Shown here: piece by piece, positions 19,274 through 28,710 of the stretch
Layout of the letters: every line of letters starts with the position of its first letter
Position numbering within the stretch: position 1 is the stretch's first letter
NCBI GenBank assembly: GCA_016707005.1
Contig: JADJIQ010000004.1
Coordinates: 381,556-445,555, forward strand
Direction: 5' to 3'
DNA length: 64,000 nucleotides
Source of the DNA: Ignavibacteria bacterium
GTDB taxonomy: Bacteria; Bacteroidota; Ignavibacteria; Kapaibacteriales; Kapaibacteriaceae
Notes under the pieces: generated by a model
The model's input: only the letters and a program-made list of their open reading frames with translations
Told to the model about the DNA's origin: nothing
Databases searched by the model: none
Program-made: the position numbers and the translations under genes

Positions 19274-20104
19274 ATGCCAACCGACCCACGACCCATTGGC
19301 GTCTTCGACTCCGGCATCGGAGGTCTAAGCGTTCTCAAACATCTGGCCCGACTTCTTCCGCAGGAGACCTTTGTCTATCTCGGCGATACGGCCCGTGTTC
19401 CCTACGGAAACAAGTCGGCCGAAACGGTCAGGCTCTACTCCTCCCAATGCGCCGCCTTCCTCCTCACACATAATGTGAAGATGATCGTTGTTGCATGTAA
19501 TACAGCATCGGCTCTTGCACTCGATACGTTGCGAGCATCGCTGAGCATCCCGGTGGTTGGCGTGATCGAACCGGCTGCTCGCCAAGCTGTGTCTCGCACA
19601 AGGAACGGTCATATCGGTGTGATCGGCACACGCGCCACAGTCGCATCGGATAGTTATGCACGATGCATCGAACGGTATGCAGAGGGAAGGACGCTGCATG
19701 TCCACAGCAGGCCGTGTCCACTTTTTGTTCCGTTGGTCGAAGAAGGATGGCTTGATTCTCCGGCAACACGTCTCATTGCAGAAGAGTACCTCCGTCCACT
19801 CGTTGCCAATGGCATCGATACGCTTGTGCTCGGCTGCACACATTATCCGTTGCTTGGTCCGGTACTCTCGTCTATTCTCCCCGGCGTAGAACTCATTGAC
19901 TGCGGAGAATGTGCAGCGATCGATGCGCAGCGTTTGATCTCTGCCGAACCGCAAGAGCTCTTGCACATGCCACTGATCTCCCTCTACGTGACCGATCACA
20001 CGCCGGCCTTCACCATGCTTGCACGTCAGTTCCTTGGCATGCCGGTGGACGAACCGGTCCGCGTCAACGTTGAACATCTCGCACTCTCTTCCGACATCCG
20101 ATGA
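19274..20104 (+). CDS. murI: Glutamate racemase
   Basis: 276 residues, making D-glutamate for peptidoglycan by cofactor-independent racemisation. The signature IGVFDSGIGGLSVLKHL is at the N-terminus; the two catalytic cysteines sit in VACNTASALALDTLR and LVLGCTHYPLLGP. The stop overlaps the dppB start (ATGA), beginning a tightly packed rightward chain. Confidence 0.97.
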   Translation: MPTDPRPIGVFDSGIGGLSVLKHLARLLPQETFVYLGDTARVPYGNKSAETVRLYSSQCAAFLLTHNVKMIVVACNTASALALDTLRASLSIPVVGVIEPAARQAVSRTRNGHIGVIGTRATVASDSYARCIERYAEGRTLHVHSRPCPLFVPLVEEGWLDSPATRLIAEEYLRPLVANGIDTLVLGCTHYPLLGPVLSSILPGVELIDCGECAAIDAQRLISAEPQELLHMPLISLYVTDHTPAFTMLARQFLGMPVDEPVRVNVEHLALSSDIR

Positions 20105-21021
20105 TCACCTACCTCCTTCGCAAGATCCTCTACACACTCCTGGTTCTAACGGGTGTGGTGGTGGTGACGTTCTTCATTCGGCCGCCGGGCGACCCTGCCC
20201 GTGTCCTGCTTGGACAGCGCGCAGATTCAGCATCTGTTGCGGCGATGCGTGAGCAGTTGGGACTTGATAAGCCCCTTCCAATCCAGATCGGGACATATAT
20301 GGTCAATCTCGTTCAGGGTGACCTTGGACGATCGATCGCAACGAACAGATCTGTGACTGAAACGATCATTGAACGACTTCCGGCAACGGCACTTTTAGCG
20401 CTTACATCGATCGCTATCGCCACGGTGTTGGGGATCCTTCTTGGGGTGATCGCTGCCTGGCGACCCAACACGTGGATCGATACGCTTACGATGTCCACCT
20501 CCCTGCTTGGGATATCCTTACCGGCTTTTGTTGTTGGTCTGCTCTTTGTCCTCTTCTTCGGTGTAGTCCTCGAGTGGTTCCCTAACAGCGGCTACGTGGA
20601 CCGAGGGCCCGAGTTCTTGGTCTTGCCGATGGTGACTCTTGCCATCCGTCCCCTCTCCATCATCGCTCGAGTCACACGATCCAGTATGCTCGACGTGTTG
20701 GGTCAGGACTATGTTCGAACCGCTCGTGCCAAGGGGCTTTCCAGTCGCACGGTTTTTCTCAAACATGCACTGCGCAATGCATTGAATCCTGTTGTGACCA
20801 CGGTGAGTGCCTGGTTTGCCGGACTTCTGGCGGGTACGTACTTCATTGAGTTCATCTTCAATTGGCCGGGCATTGGCCTTGCAGCGTTTAATGCGATCGA
20901 GAAGCTCGACTATCCGATGATCCAAGGCACGGTGTTGTTTACTGCCGTGGTCTTCGTTGCCGTGAATACGTTGGCCGATCTTGTTTATGGTTTCATCGAT
21001 CCGAAGGTGCGCCTCTCATGA
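20101..21021 (+). CDS. dppB: ABC peptide/nickel-type permease, DppB/OppB family
   Basis: 306 residues with about six membrane helices. The N-terminal ITYLLRKILYTLLVLTGVVVVTFFI segment and the EAA loop (DYVRTARAKGLSSRTVFLKHALRNALNP) are those of the DppB/OppB permease subunit, which pairs with DppC. Overlaps murI and dppC by ATGA. No ATPase or binding-protein gene is nearby, so the substrate (peptide, nickel, other) cannot be told. Confidence 0.92.
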   Translation: MITYLLRKILYTLLVLTGVVVVTFFIRPPGDPARVLLGQRADSASVAAMREQLGLDKPLPIQIGTYMVNLVQGDLGRSIATNRSVTETIIERLPATALLALTSIAIATVLGILLGVIAAWRPNTWIDTLTMSTSLLGISLPAFVVGLLFVLFFGVVLEWFPNSGYVDRGPEFLVLPMVTLAIRPLSIIARVTRSSMLDVLGQDYVRTARAKGLSSRTVFLKHALRNALNPVVTTVSAWFAGLLAGTYFIEFIFNWPGIGLAAFNAIEKLDYPMIQGTVLFTAVVFVAVNTLADLVYGFIDPKVRLS

Positions 21022-22064
21022 GTATCTCAACAGGCGAAAGCCCGAGTCGTCTGGCATGGCGCCGGCTTCGCAAGAACCGCGGAGCTGTGATCGGCATGAT
21101 CGTCCTTGGCATCATGGTCATCATGGCCATCTTTGCGCCATTCGTTACACCCTTCGATCCATCTACGCAGATCCTCGAATACAGTGTGAAGCCTGCGGGC
21201 TTCCGCGGCAAGGTGATCTTCAAACGGAACCTGGCAGATGCAGATGTTCCGTCTATCATTGCAGTGTCCTCGTATAAAGAGGTGGGAGACTCCGTCTACT
21301 ATCAAGACCCAGCAGGAGAACCCTATCGCGTGGCTCGCAGCACGCTGATCGGCACAGAACCACACGAATATTACGATGAGCCGCTGTTCCTCCTAGGTAC
21401 TGATCGTTTCGGTCGAGACCTCTTTACACGTTTGGTTTACGGCATGCGTGTCTCTCTCAGCGTTGGACTCATCTCAGAGTCCATTGCTCTTGCTATTGGC
21501 ATCATTCTTGGAGCATTGGCCGGCTACTTCCGTGGCTGGGCAGATGACGGCATCATGTGGCTGGTGAATGTTGTATGGTCGTTCCCAACCATTCTCCTCG
21601 TTGTTGCATTCAGTGTGATCCTTGGCAAGGGATACTGGCAAACCTTTGTTGCCATCGGCATTTCGTCGTGGGTAGACATCGCCCGCATCGTGCGTGGTCA
21701 GTTCTTCTCCATCCGCGAACAAGAGTATGTAGAGGCAACACGAGCTCTTGGGTATGGCCACATCCGCACCATCTTCCGTCACATGCTCCCCAATGCAGCC
21801 GGACCGATCATCGTTCTCTCAACAGCCGGATTCGCAACGGCCATCATTGCAGAAGCTTCTCTCAGTTTCATTGGATTGGGTGTTCAGCCCCCTACACCTT
21901 CGTGGGGACAGATGATCAAGGACGGCTACGGCTACATCGCTCTGGGCACGAACTGGGGGATGACGTTGTTCCCGAGTCTTGCAATGGCCATTGGTGTGCT
22001 GGTCCTGAACGTCTTTGGTGACGGACTCCGTGATGCCCTTGATCCTAAGACGTCGCAGCGATGA
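21018..22064 (+). CDS. dppC: ABC peptide/nickel-type permease, DppC/OppC family
   Basis: 348 residues, longer than the usual 290-300 because of an inserted periplasmic segment of about 60 residues between helix 1 and the LGTDRFGRDLFTRLVYGMRVSL motif. Five or six membrane helices and the EAA loop (EYVEATRALGYGHIRTIFRHMLPN). Partner of the preceding DppB. Its stop overlaps the holA start (ATGA). Confidence 0.92.
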   Translation: MSISTGESPSRLAWRRLRKNRGAVIGMIVLGIMVIMAIFAPFVTPFDPSTQILEYSVKPAGFRGKVIFKRNLADADVPSIIAVSSYKEVGDSVYYQDPAGEPYRVARSTLIGTEPHEYYDEPLFLLGTDRFGRDLFTRLVYGMRVSLSVGLISESIALAIGIILGALAGYFRGWADDGIMWLVNVVWSFPTILLVVAFSVILGKGYWQTFVAIGISSWVDIARIVRGQFFSIREQEYVEATRALGYGHIRTIFRHMLPNAAGPIIVLSTAGFATAIIAEASLSFIGLGVQPPTPSWGQMIKDGYGYIALGTNWGMTLFPSLAMAIGVLVLNVFGDGLRDALDPKTSQR

Positions 22065-23122
22065 TCGATTCCATTCTCAAAAGCGGATCGTTTCCGCCCG
22101 TGCTCTTGCTCTTTGGTGAGGAGGACCTCCTTGTTGAAGAAGATGCGCAGAGACTTTTCGATGCAGCCTCTGCACTGGACACCACAGGGATGAACTGCGA
22201 TGTTCTTGATGGTGAGGGGATGACGTTGGATGCGGTACTCTCTATTGCACGTTCGTTTCCGATGATGTCGGAGCGACGGGTGGTGTGGGTGCGCAGAGCA
22301 GACAAGCTCTCGGCGTCGAAGGGGCGGAAGGGGTCTGATCCGATGCAGCAATACCTTGACGCACCATCGACCACAACATTCCTCCTGTTGACCGCCGCAC
22401 TTCCGTCGGCCGACGGAATAAGTGCCGCTCTTACGAAGAATGCGGCCACAGCAAAACGCAAGATCTCCGCACTCAAGTATCCGTTCAATCTCCTCCTTAC
22501 GAACGTCTCATACGGCGAGTACCCTCGTTTGAAAGAGTCGCAGGTTGGATCGTGGTTGAAGAAGCGAGCTACTATGCTTGGCATCAGCCTTCCACAGGGT
22601 GCACCGGAACTCCTCATTGCTAAGCTCGGCACCTCATTGCGTGACCTGTCGATGGAGATGGAAAAACTGACCGTCTATCTTGGCGATCGTACGGAGGCCA
22701 CCTCCGATGACATCTTGGCCATCGTTGGAAGTTCGCGCGAGTTCAACGTCTTCGAACTTCAGGACGCCATCGGCAAGGCAGATGCTGCACGGGCGATGAC
22801 CATTGCAACCAAGATGATGGAGACCGACAGGAATGAAATGCTCATCATCAGCATGGTGACAAGGTATTTTACCTCACTGTTTCGGCTCATTGACCTGCGT
22901 GGTGTGACAGACCGTGGCGAGATCGCACGCACGGCAGGGATTCCACCGTTCAAGATCGGCGATGCCTTTGACGCCCTAGACAGGTTGGGTCCCGGACGTA
23001 TAGAACGAGGCCTAGGGATCCTCCGGTCCGCCGAAGCAACCCTGAAATCGACCTCCACAGAACCCCTTGTGGTCCTTCAATCCATGATCGCCCGCATGCT
23101 CGCATCTCCGACGTCGCGATAA
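22061..23122 (+). CDS. holA: DNA polymerase III delta subunit
   Basis: 353 residues, clamp-loader subunit that opens the sliding clamp. N-terminal FPPVLLLFGEEDLLVEEDAQRLFD and EGMTLDAVLSIARSFPMMSERRVVWVRRADKL are typical of HolA; domain III follows (FNVFELQDAIGKADAARAMTIATKMM). The gene overlaps dppC and is followed directly by a leaderless promoter for the next gene. Confidence 0.92.
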   Translation: MIDSILKSGSFPPVLLLFGEEDLLVEEDAQRLFDAASALDTTGMNCDVLDGEGMTLDAVLSIARSFPMMSERRVVWVRRADKLSASKGRKGSDPMQQYLDAPSTTTFLLLTAALPSADGISAALTKNAATAKRKISALKYPFNLLLTNVSYGEYPRLKESQVGSWLKKRATMLGISLPQGAPELLIAKLGTSLRDLSMEMEKLTVYLGDRTEATSDDILAIVGSSREFNVFELQDAIGKADAARAMTIATKMMETDRNEMLIISMVTRYFTSLFRLIDLRGVTDRGEIARTAGIPPFKIGDAFDALDRLGPGRIERGLGILRSAEATLKSTSTEPLVVLQSMIARMLASPTSR

Positions 23123-23127
23123 GGGGC

Positions 23128-23135
23128 TATCTTTG
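23128..23135 (+). promoter_or_regulatory. Candidate -7 box (TATCTTTG) of the SnoaL-PHP-ribH genes, leaderless
   Basis: TANNTTTG match ending 8 bases before the ATG at 23143. It overlaps an AGGGGCT motif just after the holA stop. Confidence 0.5.
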
Positions 23136-23142
23136 CCTCCGC

Positions 23143-23508
23143 ATGACCACACAACAACTACGAACACCTGAACAATGTGCTCAGGAACAGCTGGACGCGT
23201 ATAATGCTCGAGATATCGAGCGCTTCGCCTCTGTCTATGCCGACGATATTCAATGCATCGATCTCGCTACCGGCACCATTTTCTGTAACGGCCGTCAGTC
23301 TCTTCTCGATCGATACGGTCCGATGTTCGCTGAACATCCTGACCTTCATTGCAGACTTGTGAGCCGCGTCGTCTGCCCGCCCTTCGTCTTCGATGAAGAG
23401 GACGTTACAGGTATTCGCCCCGGTTCTTCCCTTCATGCCGTTGCAACCTATGAATGCAAGAATGGCCTGATCACGCGCGCATGGTTTGTTCGGGAGGACG
23501 CTGCGTGA
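23143..23508 (+). CDS. SnoaL-like / NTF2-fold protein
   Basis: 121 residues with the NTF2-like pattern AQEQLDAYNARDIERFASVYADDIQCID...GRQSLLDRYGPMF...VATYECKNGLITRAWFVRE. SnoaL-like proteins are small cone-shaped dimers, with varied or unknown activities; no specific substrate can be assigned. The last codons overlap the GTG of the PHP gene (GTGA). Confidence 0.85.
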   Translation: MTTQQLRTPEQCAQEQLDAYNARDIERFASVYADDIQCIDLATGTIFCNGRQSLLDRYGPMFAEHPDLHCRLVSRVVCPPFVFDEEDVTGIRPGSSLHAVATYECKNGLITRAWFVREDAA

Positions 23509-24356
23509 CCGACCCATCCTTGATCGGCGATCTGCATTCTCATACCAATCGCTCTGACGGACTTCTTACGCCTCACGAACTTGTTGTGAAGGCCGAACAG
23601 GCCGGAATGGTGGCACTTGCCATCACAGATCACGACAACATGGATGCGTTCCGGATGTTGCGTGCAGACGGATACAATGGCCCACTCCATCTTGTAGAAG
23701 GCATTGAGATCTCATGTTTCGAAGCCGGACGTGAGGTTCACCTGCTTGCCTATTATCTCGACCCAGATAACGAAGAGATCCAGAAATACGAGGCGTTCTT
23801 CCGCGAGGACCGGGAACGGCGTGCTCGCGAGATGGTAGACCGCCTCAAGGTTGCCCGTGTAAACATCTCGTTCGACGAAGTGGCAGAGTCCGCCGGCAAG
23901 GCGCCCATCGGTCGTCCGCACGTTGCCGACGTCCTCGTCAAACGCAACATTGTGTCCTCTATCCAAGCAGCCTTTGATGCCTACCTCGATGTTGGCAAAC
24001 CCGGCTACGTTTCAAAAAGCCCCTTCCCTGTCTCGGAGGCAGTACAAATGGTCCATCGGGCAGGGGGCATCACATCGGTAGCACATCCCGGCAGACATTA
24101 TGCAGACCCGAGGTCCTTCCTGACCTTGGTAGCAACGGGGATCGATGGTATCGAAGTCTATCACCCGTCCCATTGGTACGTTACGAGGGAATTCTATCGC
24201 GTACTCTCGGAGCAACATGGACTTCTCATCACGGGTGGCTCTGATTTCCACGGATCACGCGACTATGATGAACGCAACTTTGGCGCATTTGGAATAACGG
24301 CCGACCATCTCGACAACATTCAAACGCGTGTTGTACGCATCCGCAGAGGGAGTTAA
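23505..24356 (+). CDS. PHP-domain phosphoesterase (RNase AM/YciV-like)
   Basis: 283 residues from GTG 23505, which overlaps the stop of the preceding gene; the in-frame ATG at 23454 lies inside that gene and would add an unlikely N-terminus. PHP metal motifs are all present: GDLHSHTNRSDG, AITDHDNMDAF, EGIEISC, REVHLLAYYLD, GRPHVADVLV, SVAHPGRH and GGSDFHG. The layout matches the Rnm/YciV type, which includes a 5'-3' RNA exonuclease and a nucleoside 3',5'-bisphosphate phosphatase. Two bases separate it from ribH. Confidence 0.9.
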   Translation: MTDPSLIGDLHSHTNRSDGLLTPHELVVKAEQAGMVALAITDHDNMDAFRMLRADGYNGPLHLVEGIEISCFEAGREVHLLAYYLDPDNEEIQKYEAFFREDRERRAREMVDRLKVARVNISFDEVAESAGKAPIGRPHVADVLVKRNIVSSIQAAFDAYLDVGKPGYVSKSPFPVSEAVQMVHRAGGITSVAHPGRHYADPRSFLTLVATGIDGIEVYHPSHWYVTREFYRVLSEQHGLLITGGSDFHGSRDYDERNFGAFGITADHLDNIQTRVVRIRRGS

Positions 24357-24358
24357 CG

Positions 24359-24856
24359 ATGGCCAGTACATCCTCTTCCAGTCCCTTGCCGGAAACATCA
24401 CCAAGCGGAGCCGGACGTAGAATTGGCATCGTTGCGGCACGGTGGCACGGGATCATTGTAGACGCACTTTTAGATGGGGCCGTACAGACGCTTCGCAGTG
24501 CAGGCGTCCGCGACCAGGACGTGGTGATCGTGCGTTGTCCGGGCAGCTACGAGATCCCTGTCTGCGTCAAGGCCATTGCTATGGAGCAGCGTGTAGATGC
24601 GGTGATAGCTCTTGGCGTTGTGATCCGTGGCGACACAGCCCATTTTGAGTACGTATCCTCACCTGTTGCACATAGTCTAATGGATATCGCCGTTGAGACC
24701 GGCGTTCCGTGTTTGTTTGGGGTGCTCACAACAGACACCGTGGAGCAGGCCGAAGCACGTGCCGGCGGCGTTCATGGCAATAAAGGGTCGGAAGCTGCCG
24801 TCGGAGCACTGGAAATGGCCGACGTTATGGAACGGCTTCGCAGCGAAAAACCCTAA
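24359..24856 (+). CDS. ribH: 6,7-dimethyl-8-ribityllumazine synthase
   Basis: 165 residues, penultimate step of riboflavin synthesis. Conserved motifs: IGIVAARWHGIIVDALLDGA, RCPGSYEIPVCVK, ALGVVIRGDTAHFEYV (with catalytic His) and FGVLTTDTVEQAEARAGG, then NKGSEAAVGALEMA. An N-terminal Ser/Pro-rich stretch of about 20 residues precedes the fold. No other rib gene is in the window. Confidence 0.96.
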   Translation: MASTSSSSPLPETSPSGAGRRIGIVAARWHGIIVDALLDGAVQTLRSAGVRDQDVVIVRCPGSYEIPVCVKAIAMEQRVDAVIALGVVIRGDTAHFEYVSSPVAHSLMDIAVETGVPCLFGVLTTDTVEQAEARAGGVHGNKGSEAAVGALEMADVMERLRSEKP

Positions 24857-24916
24857 AACTCCGGCAGTAACGTTCCCCTACGGGACGTACCGATCGTTCA
24901 ACACAGACCAGACCCT

Positions 24917-27154
24917 ATGCACCGCATTCTCAGCCTTGCGATCATCTGTATCCTCGGAAGCCTTGGCTTGCTGGCACAGTCCATTCAATTGTCGAACTGG
25001 CGCACGATGTCATCCCTGCGAACAGTGCGTGATGCAGACATCGACTTGCGCGGTAGGATCTGGGCTGCTACATCTGGGGGTGTAATGGTGATCGATCGCA
25101 CCGATGGCAGCATTGAAGAATATCGCAACGTGGATGCATTACAAACTCTTGATTGTACATCCTTGATGTGCGACCTCGTAGCGAATGTAACCTACGTTGG
25201 AGGGAGTGACGGTTCATTGGACATCGCTGATACCATTGGGACGTGGACCAATGTTTCCGACATCCGTCGGGCAACTCAATACACACGCCGTCGGATCAAC
25301 GACTTCAGCAAGCGCGGCGATACGTTGTTCATTGCCACAGATTTTGGGATCGTTCTCTATAACACCAAGAACTCCACCTTTATCGAGACTGTAGACCGCA
25401 TCGGCGATCTGCAGGAGAAGACGCGCGTGAGCAGTCTCTGCATCCTGCGCGATACGCTTTGGGCATCAACGGATTCAGGTGTTGCTGTTGCACCGCTTAA
25501 CGTAGAAACGTTGCGTCTCCCGAGTGTATGGACAGTGCTCGATACTACATCGGGTCTGCCGGCGATCCGAGTGAACTTCATTCGTTCCAACGGAAACACT
25601 GTTGCTGCATCCACAGACTATGCTGCCGTGGAATGGAAGAACGGCAGATTCGAAATGCGCATCGGTACGCCGCAGGTGATCACAGGCTTGACCTTTACAA
25701 CGGACAGACTTGCCATCAACACAGCCTCAGAGATCCGAACGATGAATGGCCCCCTATCCGTCACCTGGCCGGGTGAGTTATTGGGTCACGTATGGCCACG
25801 ATCCGGAAGTGAAGAGCTCCTCCTTGTCTTTGTGCGAGATCGTGCGTTGGGCTACGTTGAGAATAACGTTGTTACAATGTTCAATGTGAACTCCCCGATC
25901 TCCAATCAGTTTGCCCACATCAATGTAGATACCCGTGGCGGAATATGGGTAGCAACGGAAGTGGATCCTCCACGGACCGGTCAAGGCGTGAGTTACTTTG
26001 ACGGAACGGATTGGATCAACATTAACACGAGTACTCAGCCCCTTCTCAGATCGAATGCCTGCTATCGTGTTTCATCATTGCCGGACGGATCTACGTGGGT
26101 AGGAACGTGGGGCGGAGGAACGCTGCGTTGCACACCTACCGATACCGGAGTGGTCTACGAAAGGTTCGATCAAAACAACTCCACACTTGCCGGGATCCCC
26201 GCCGATCCCAACTATGTGCTTGTTGCAGAAGTAGCGCAGGATAGATCGGGGCGTACATGGATGTTGAATGAGCAGACCGCTGACCGGATCCTCTCGAAGT
26301 TCGATGACGGTGTATGGGCATGGTCGCCGAATTGCAGTGATCCTCGCAGCAACATCTTCAGAACGGTTGCCATCGACCTCACGGGTACTGTTTGGGCCGG
26401 AAGCCCAACCGGCAGCGGCGTTGTTGCGTACAATGACAGGTACACACCCGCCACCGATGATGATCTGTGCAACGTGGTCCGCACGAGCAATACGCAGCTG
26501 CCGGATAATGCTGTGAGCTGCATCCGATCCGACAGATCAGGGGCGATCTGGATCGGCACATCGAAAGGTGTTGCGGTGATCTCCTCGCCAAGCACACTCT
26601 CAAACACGAGTGTTCCATTTGTGCGCCGCATCTCAGCCTTAACAAACGCCGTTGTGACCGATATCCATGTTGATGCCCTAAACTACAAGTGGATCGCTAC
26701 CACCGGCGGTGTGTTCGTCCTGAATGAAGATGGTACCGAAGTGATCTCCACCATCACAAAATCAAACACGCCATTACTTGATGACAACATTCGCACCGTT
26801 GCGGTGGATGAGACATCCGGACTGGCATACTTCGGCACAACCAATGGTTGCAGCGTAGCTCAGACATCTTCAATGCGTCCACTCGACGACTTCAACATCC
26901 GCTGTTATCCACAGCCGTTCGCTCCAACAAAGGATGTTCAGGTTGTGATCGATGGACTTGCTCCCGACGCCGATATCCGCATCATCACCAGCGGCGGCAT
27001 TCTTGTCTCGGCGATTCAATCTCGCGGACGTCAAGCACTTTGGGATGGCAAGGATGTGAACGGCAATCTCGTCCCCCCGGGCGTCTACCTCGTAAGTGCA
27101 AAGAGCGCTGGCACCAACACCTCAGCTGTTGGCAAGATCGCCGTCACTCGATAA
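24917..27154 (+). CDS. PorZ-like protein: two-component-regulator-type propellers with C-terminal T9SS module
   Basis: 745 residues. Signal peptide (MHRILSLAIICILGSLGLLAQ), then WRTMSSLRTVRDADIDLRGRIW and many propeller blades (GRIWAATSGGVMVID, GDTLFIATDFGIVLYN, GGIWVATE, GAIWIGTSKGVAVIS, YKWIATTGGVFVLN). The end has a FlgD-like/T9SS fold with a WDGKDVNGNLVPPGVYLV motif. The order and the GSLDI...INDF...IATDFGIV pattern recall PorZ, the T9SS protein that supplies anionic LPS to the attachment complex. Function as PorZ is inferred; a general exported propeller protein is the alternative. 60 bases separate it from ribH; the next gene follows after 10 bases. Confidence 0.75.
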   Translation: MHRILSLAIICILGSLGLLAQSIQLSNWRTMSSLRTVRDADIDLRGRIWAATSGGVMVIDRTDGSIEEYRNVDALQTLDCTSLMCDLVANVTYVGGSDGSLDIADTIGTWTNVSDIRRATQYTRRRINDFSKRGDTLFIATDFGIVLYNTKNSTFIETVDRIGDLQEKTRVSSLCILRDTLWASTDSGVAVAPLNVETLRLPSVWTVLDTTSGLPAIRVNFIRSNGNTVAASTDYAAVEWKNGRFEMRIGTPQVITGLTFTTDRLAINTASEIRTMNGPLSVTWPGELLGHVWPRSGSEELLLVFVRDRALGYVENNVVTMFNVNSPISNQFAHINVDTRGGIWVATEVDPPRTGQGVSYFDGTDWININTSTQPLLRSNACYRVSSLPDGSTWVGTWGGGTLRCTPTDTGVVYERFDQNNSTLAGIPADPNYVLVAEVAQDRSGRTWMLNEQTADRILSKFDDGVWAWSPNCSDPRSNIFRTVAIDLTGTVWAGSPTGSGVVAYNDRYTPATDDDLCNVVRTSNTQLPDNAVSCIRSDRSGAIWIGTSKGVAVISSPSTLSNTSVPFVRRISALTNAVVTDIHVDALNYKWIATTGGVFVLNEDGTEVISTITKSNTPLLDDNIRTVAVDETSGLAYFGTTNGCSVAQTSSMRPLDDFNIRCYPQPFAPTKDVQVVIDGLAPDADIRIITSGGILVSAIQSRGRQALWDGKDVNGNLVPPGVYLVSAKSAGTNTSAVGKIAVTR

Positions 27155-27164
27155 GGGGCTTGCC

Positions 27165-28544
27165 ATGGCCGAACTTCGATCGTCACTCCTGCGTGCATCG
27201 GCCATACCGTTACTCTGGACGGCACTCTGCGGTCTCCTCATCATCGTATCCCTTGATGCCTCACCGCATGTAGGACTCATCTCCTTCGATGCCGGGAACT
27301 TCATCCTTGCCGGACGTCATTTCAACATTGCAGCGGACAGACCGCATCTGCCCGGTTATCCGGGTATCGTTGCTCTCAGCGCATGTGCCGATCCAATACT
27401 GGGTCCGGCTTCAGGGTTGCGACTCCTTGGTCTGCTCATTCCCCTAAGTGCTATCCTGCTTGGTCTTGGACTCCACAAGCGCCTTGGATGGAAGGGGGCG
27501 ATGTGGACTCAAACATTAGTGCTCACTTCTCCGGTTGTGTGGTTCTTTGCTCTTGCTGCCGAGACGTATGCTGTAGATCTTGCAGCGGGTACGATCGTAA
27601 CGTTGATCATCGTCCGCGACCGTGACCATCGGTGGCTCCCGGCACTCCTGGGCGTGACGTCCTTCTTCCGTCCGATGACGGCCGTTCTGCTGCTGCCTGG
27701 TATTCTCTGGCTCCTATGGTCAAAACGTTCGTCCCTCTCTCTCACTACGTTGACTGTTCCGCTGATCGTTGCCACTGCTGCTCTTGGTGCAACCATCTAT
27801 GGCATAGTCCTTGGAAGCGGCGGCATTGATGGACTCAAAGCATTGGTCGCGATGGGTCCGCCTGTTGCGTTCCGTCCTTTCAGCGAACTCGTTCCCTTCC
27901 TTGCCTACGGCACGTGGTTCTGCATTCCGTTGATACCAATGTTGCTTACTCGATCGAGTGATGCACCGGATACATGTACAAAGCCCCTTTTCATTGTATT
28001 CATCACAGCGTTGGTGTTCTTTGTCACCGTGCACTATGCCAAGGGCTATCTGCTACTTGTTGTGCCTGCGACGATCGTTGGTGTTGTAACAGCCAAACGT
28101 GTGACGTGGACAATGATGGCCATGATCGTCGTGCTCCAATGCACGCTGTTCCTCCTGATACCATCTGCGGACGATCCATTGCCGCGCGATGCACCGGGCA
28201 GCTCGTCAAGCGCATTTGTGCGCGTGTGGGAGCGATTCACATCGTCCTATTCATGCACGTTGGATCGCTTAGACCATGAGCACAGGTTTTGGGATCAGGC
28301 AATGCCGTGGATGAATGAACACACCGGACCGATCATGTTCAGCAAGGAAGTTGCGCCATCGGTACGGATCGCCCAGGCTGTTCGGTCGGCGTCGGACAAA
28401 AGTACATCGATCTGGTGGGGCCATGCCAGAAAGGATGACCAAGAGTGGGTTCGCTACGACGAAAATGGTGTGCACATCGAGCGCATGCTGGACACTGCAC
28501 TGTCGGCAGCAACGCTATTTACCCGAGACAGTTTGTCGAAATGA
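27165..28544 (+). CDS. Polytopic membrane protein, GT-C glycosyltransferase-like
   Basis: 459 residues from ATG 27165, 10 bases after the PorZ-like gene. About ten hydrophobic segments; the first loop has FDAGNFILAGRHFN followed by RPHLPGYPG, resembling the acidic site and His-Pro motif of GT39/PMT-type GT-C transferases that use lipid-linked sugars. The C-terminal 100 or so residues are soluble. Substrate unknown. Its place next to a PorZ-like gene would fit a role in cell-surface glycan, but that is inference. A terminator begins at its stop codon. Confidence 0.7.
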   Translation: MAELRSSLLRASAIPLLWTALCGLLIIVSLDASPHVGLISFDAGNFILAGRHFNIAADRPHLPGYPGIVALSACADPILGPASGLRLLGLLIPLSAILLGLGLHKRLGWKGAMWTQTLVLTSPVVWFFALAAETYAVDLAAGTIVTLIIVRDRDHRWLPALLGVTSFFRPMTAVLLLPGILWLLWSKRSSLSLTTLTVPLIVATAALGATIYGIVLGSGGIDGLKALVAMGPPVAFRPFSELVPFLAYGTWFCIPLIPMLLTRSSDAPDTCTKPLFIVFITALVFFVTVHYAKGYLLLVVPATIVGVVTAKRVTWTMMAMIVVLQCTLFLLIPSADDPLPRDAPGSSSSAFVRVWERFTSSYSCTLDRLDHEHRFWDQAMPWMNEHTGPIMFSKEVAPSVRIAQAVRSASDKSTSIWWGHARKDDQEWVRYDENGVHIERMLDTALSAATLFTRDSLSK

Positions 28545-28575
28545 AAAAAGGTCGCTCAAATGAGCGACCTTTTTT
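28544..28575. terminator. Rho-independent terminator, usable from both strands
   Basis: GGTCGCTCA / TGAGCGACC stem (28550-28569) flanked by A6 before and T6 after, so it can act for the membrane-protein gene rightward and for leftward transcription from the tRNA-Leu side. Confidence 0.9.
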
Positions 28576-28584
28576 ACCACTGTG

Positions 28585-28668
28585 TGCGGAAGACGGGACT
28601 TGAACCCGTACGCCCTTGCGAGCGCCACCCCCTCAAGATGGTGCGTCTGCCAATTTCGCCACTTCCGC
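28585..28668 (-). tRNA. tRNA-Leu(GAG)
   Basis: Minus-strand cloverleaf: acceptor GCGGAAG pairs with CTTCCGC, T-arm GACGGG-type stem with GTTCAAGTC, and a long variable arm (GCGCTCGCAAGGGCGT) typical of tRNA-Leu. Anticodon stem CCATC/GGTGG encloses TTGAGGG, giving anticodon GAG. CCA is not encoded. A TACCTTTG box sits 10 bases upstream. Confidence 0.95.
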
Positions 28669-28678
28669 AGAGGGGTCA

Positions 28679-28686
28679 CAAAGGTA
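28679..28686 (-). promoter_or_regulatory. Candidate -7 box of tRNA-Leu (TACCTTTG)
   Basis: Perfect TANNTTTG on the minus strand ending 11 bases before the mature tRNA 5' end. Confidence 0.5.
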
Positions 28687-28710
28687 GGAAACGTTCCGAA
28701 GATGGCAAAA

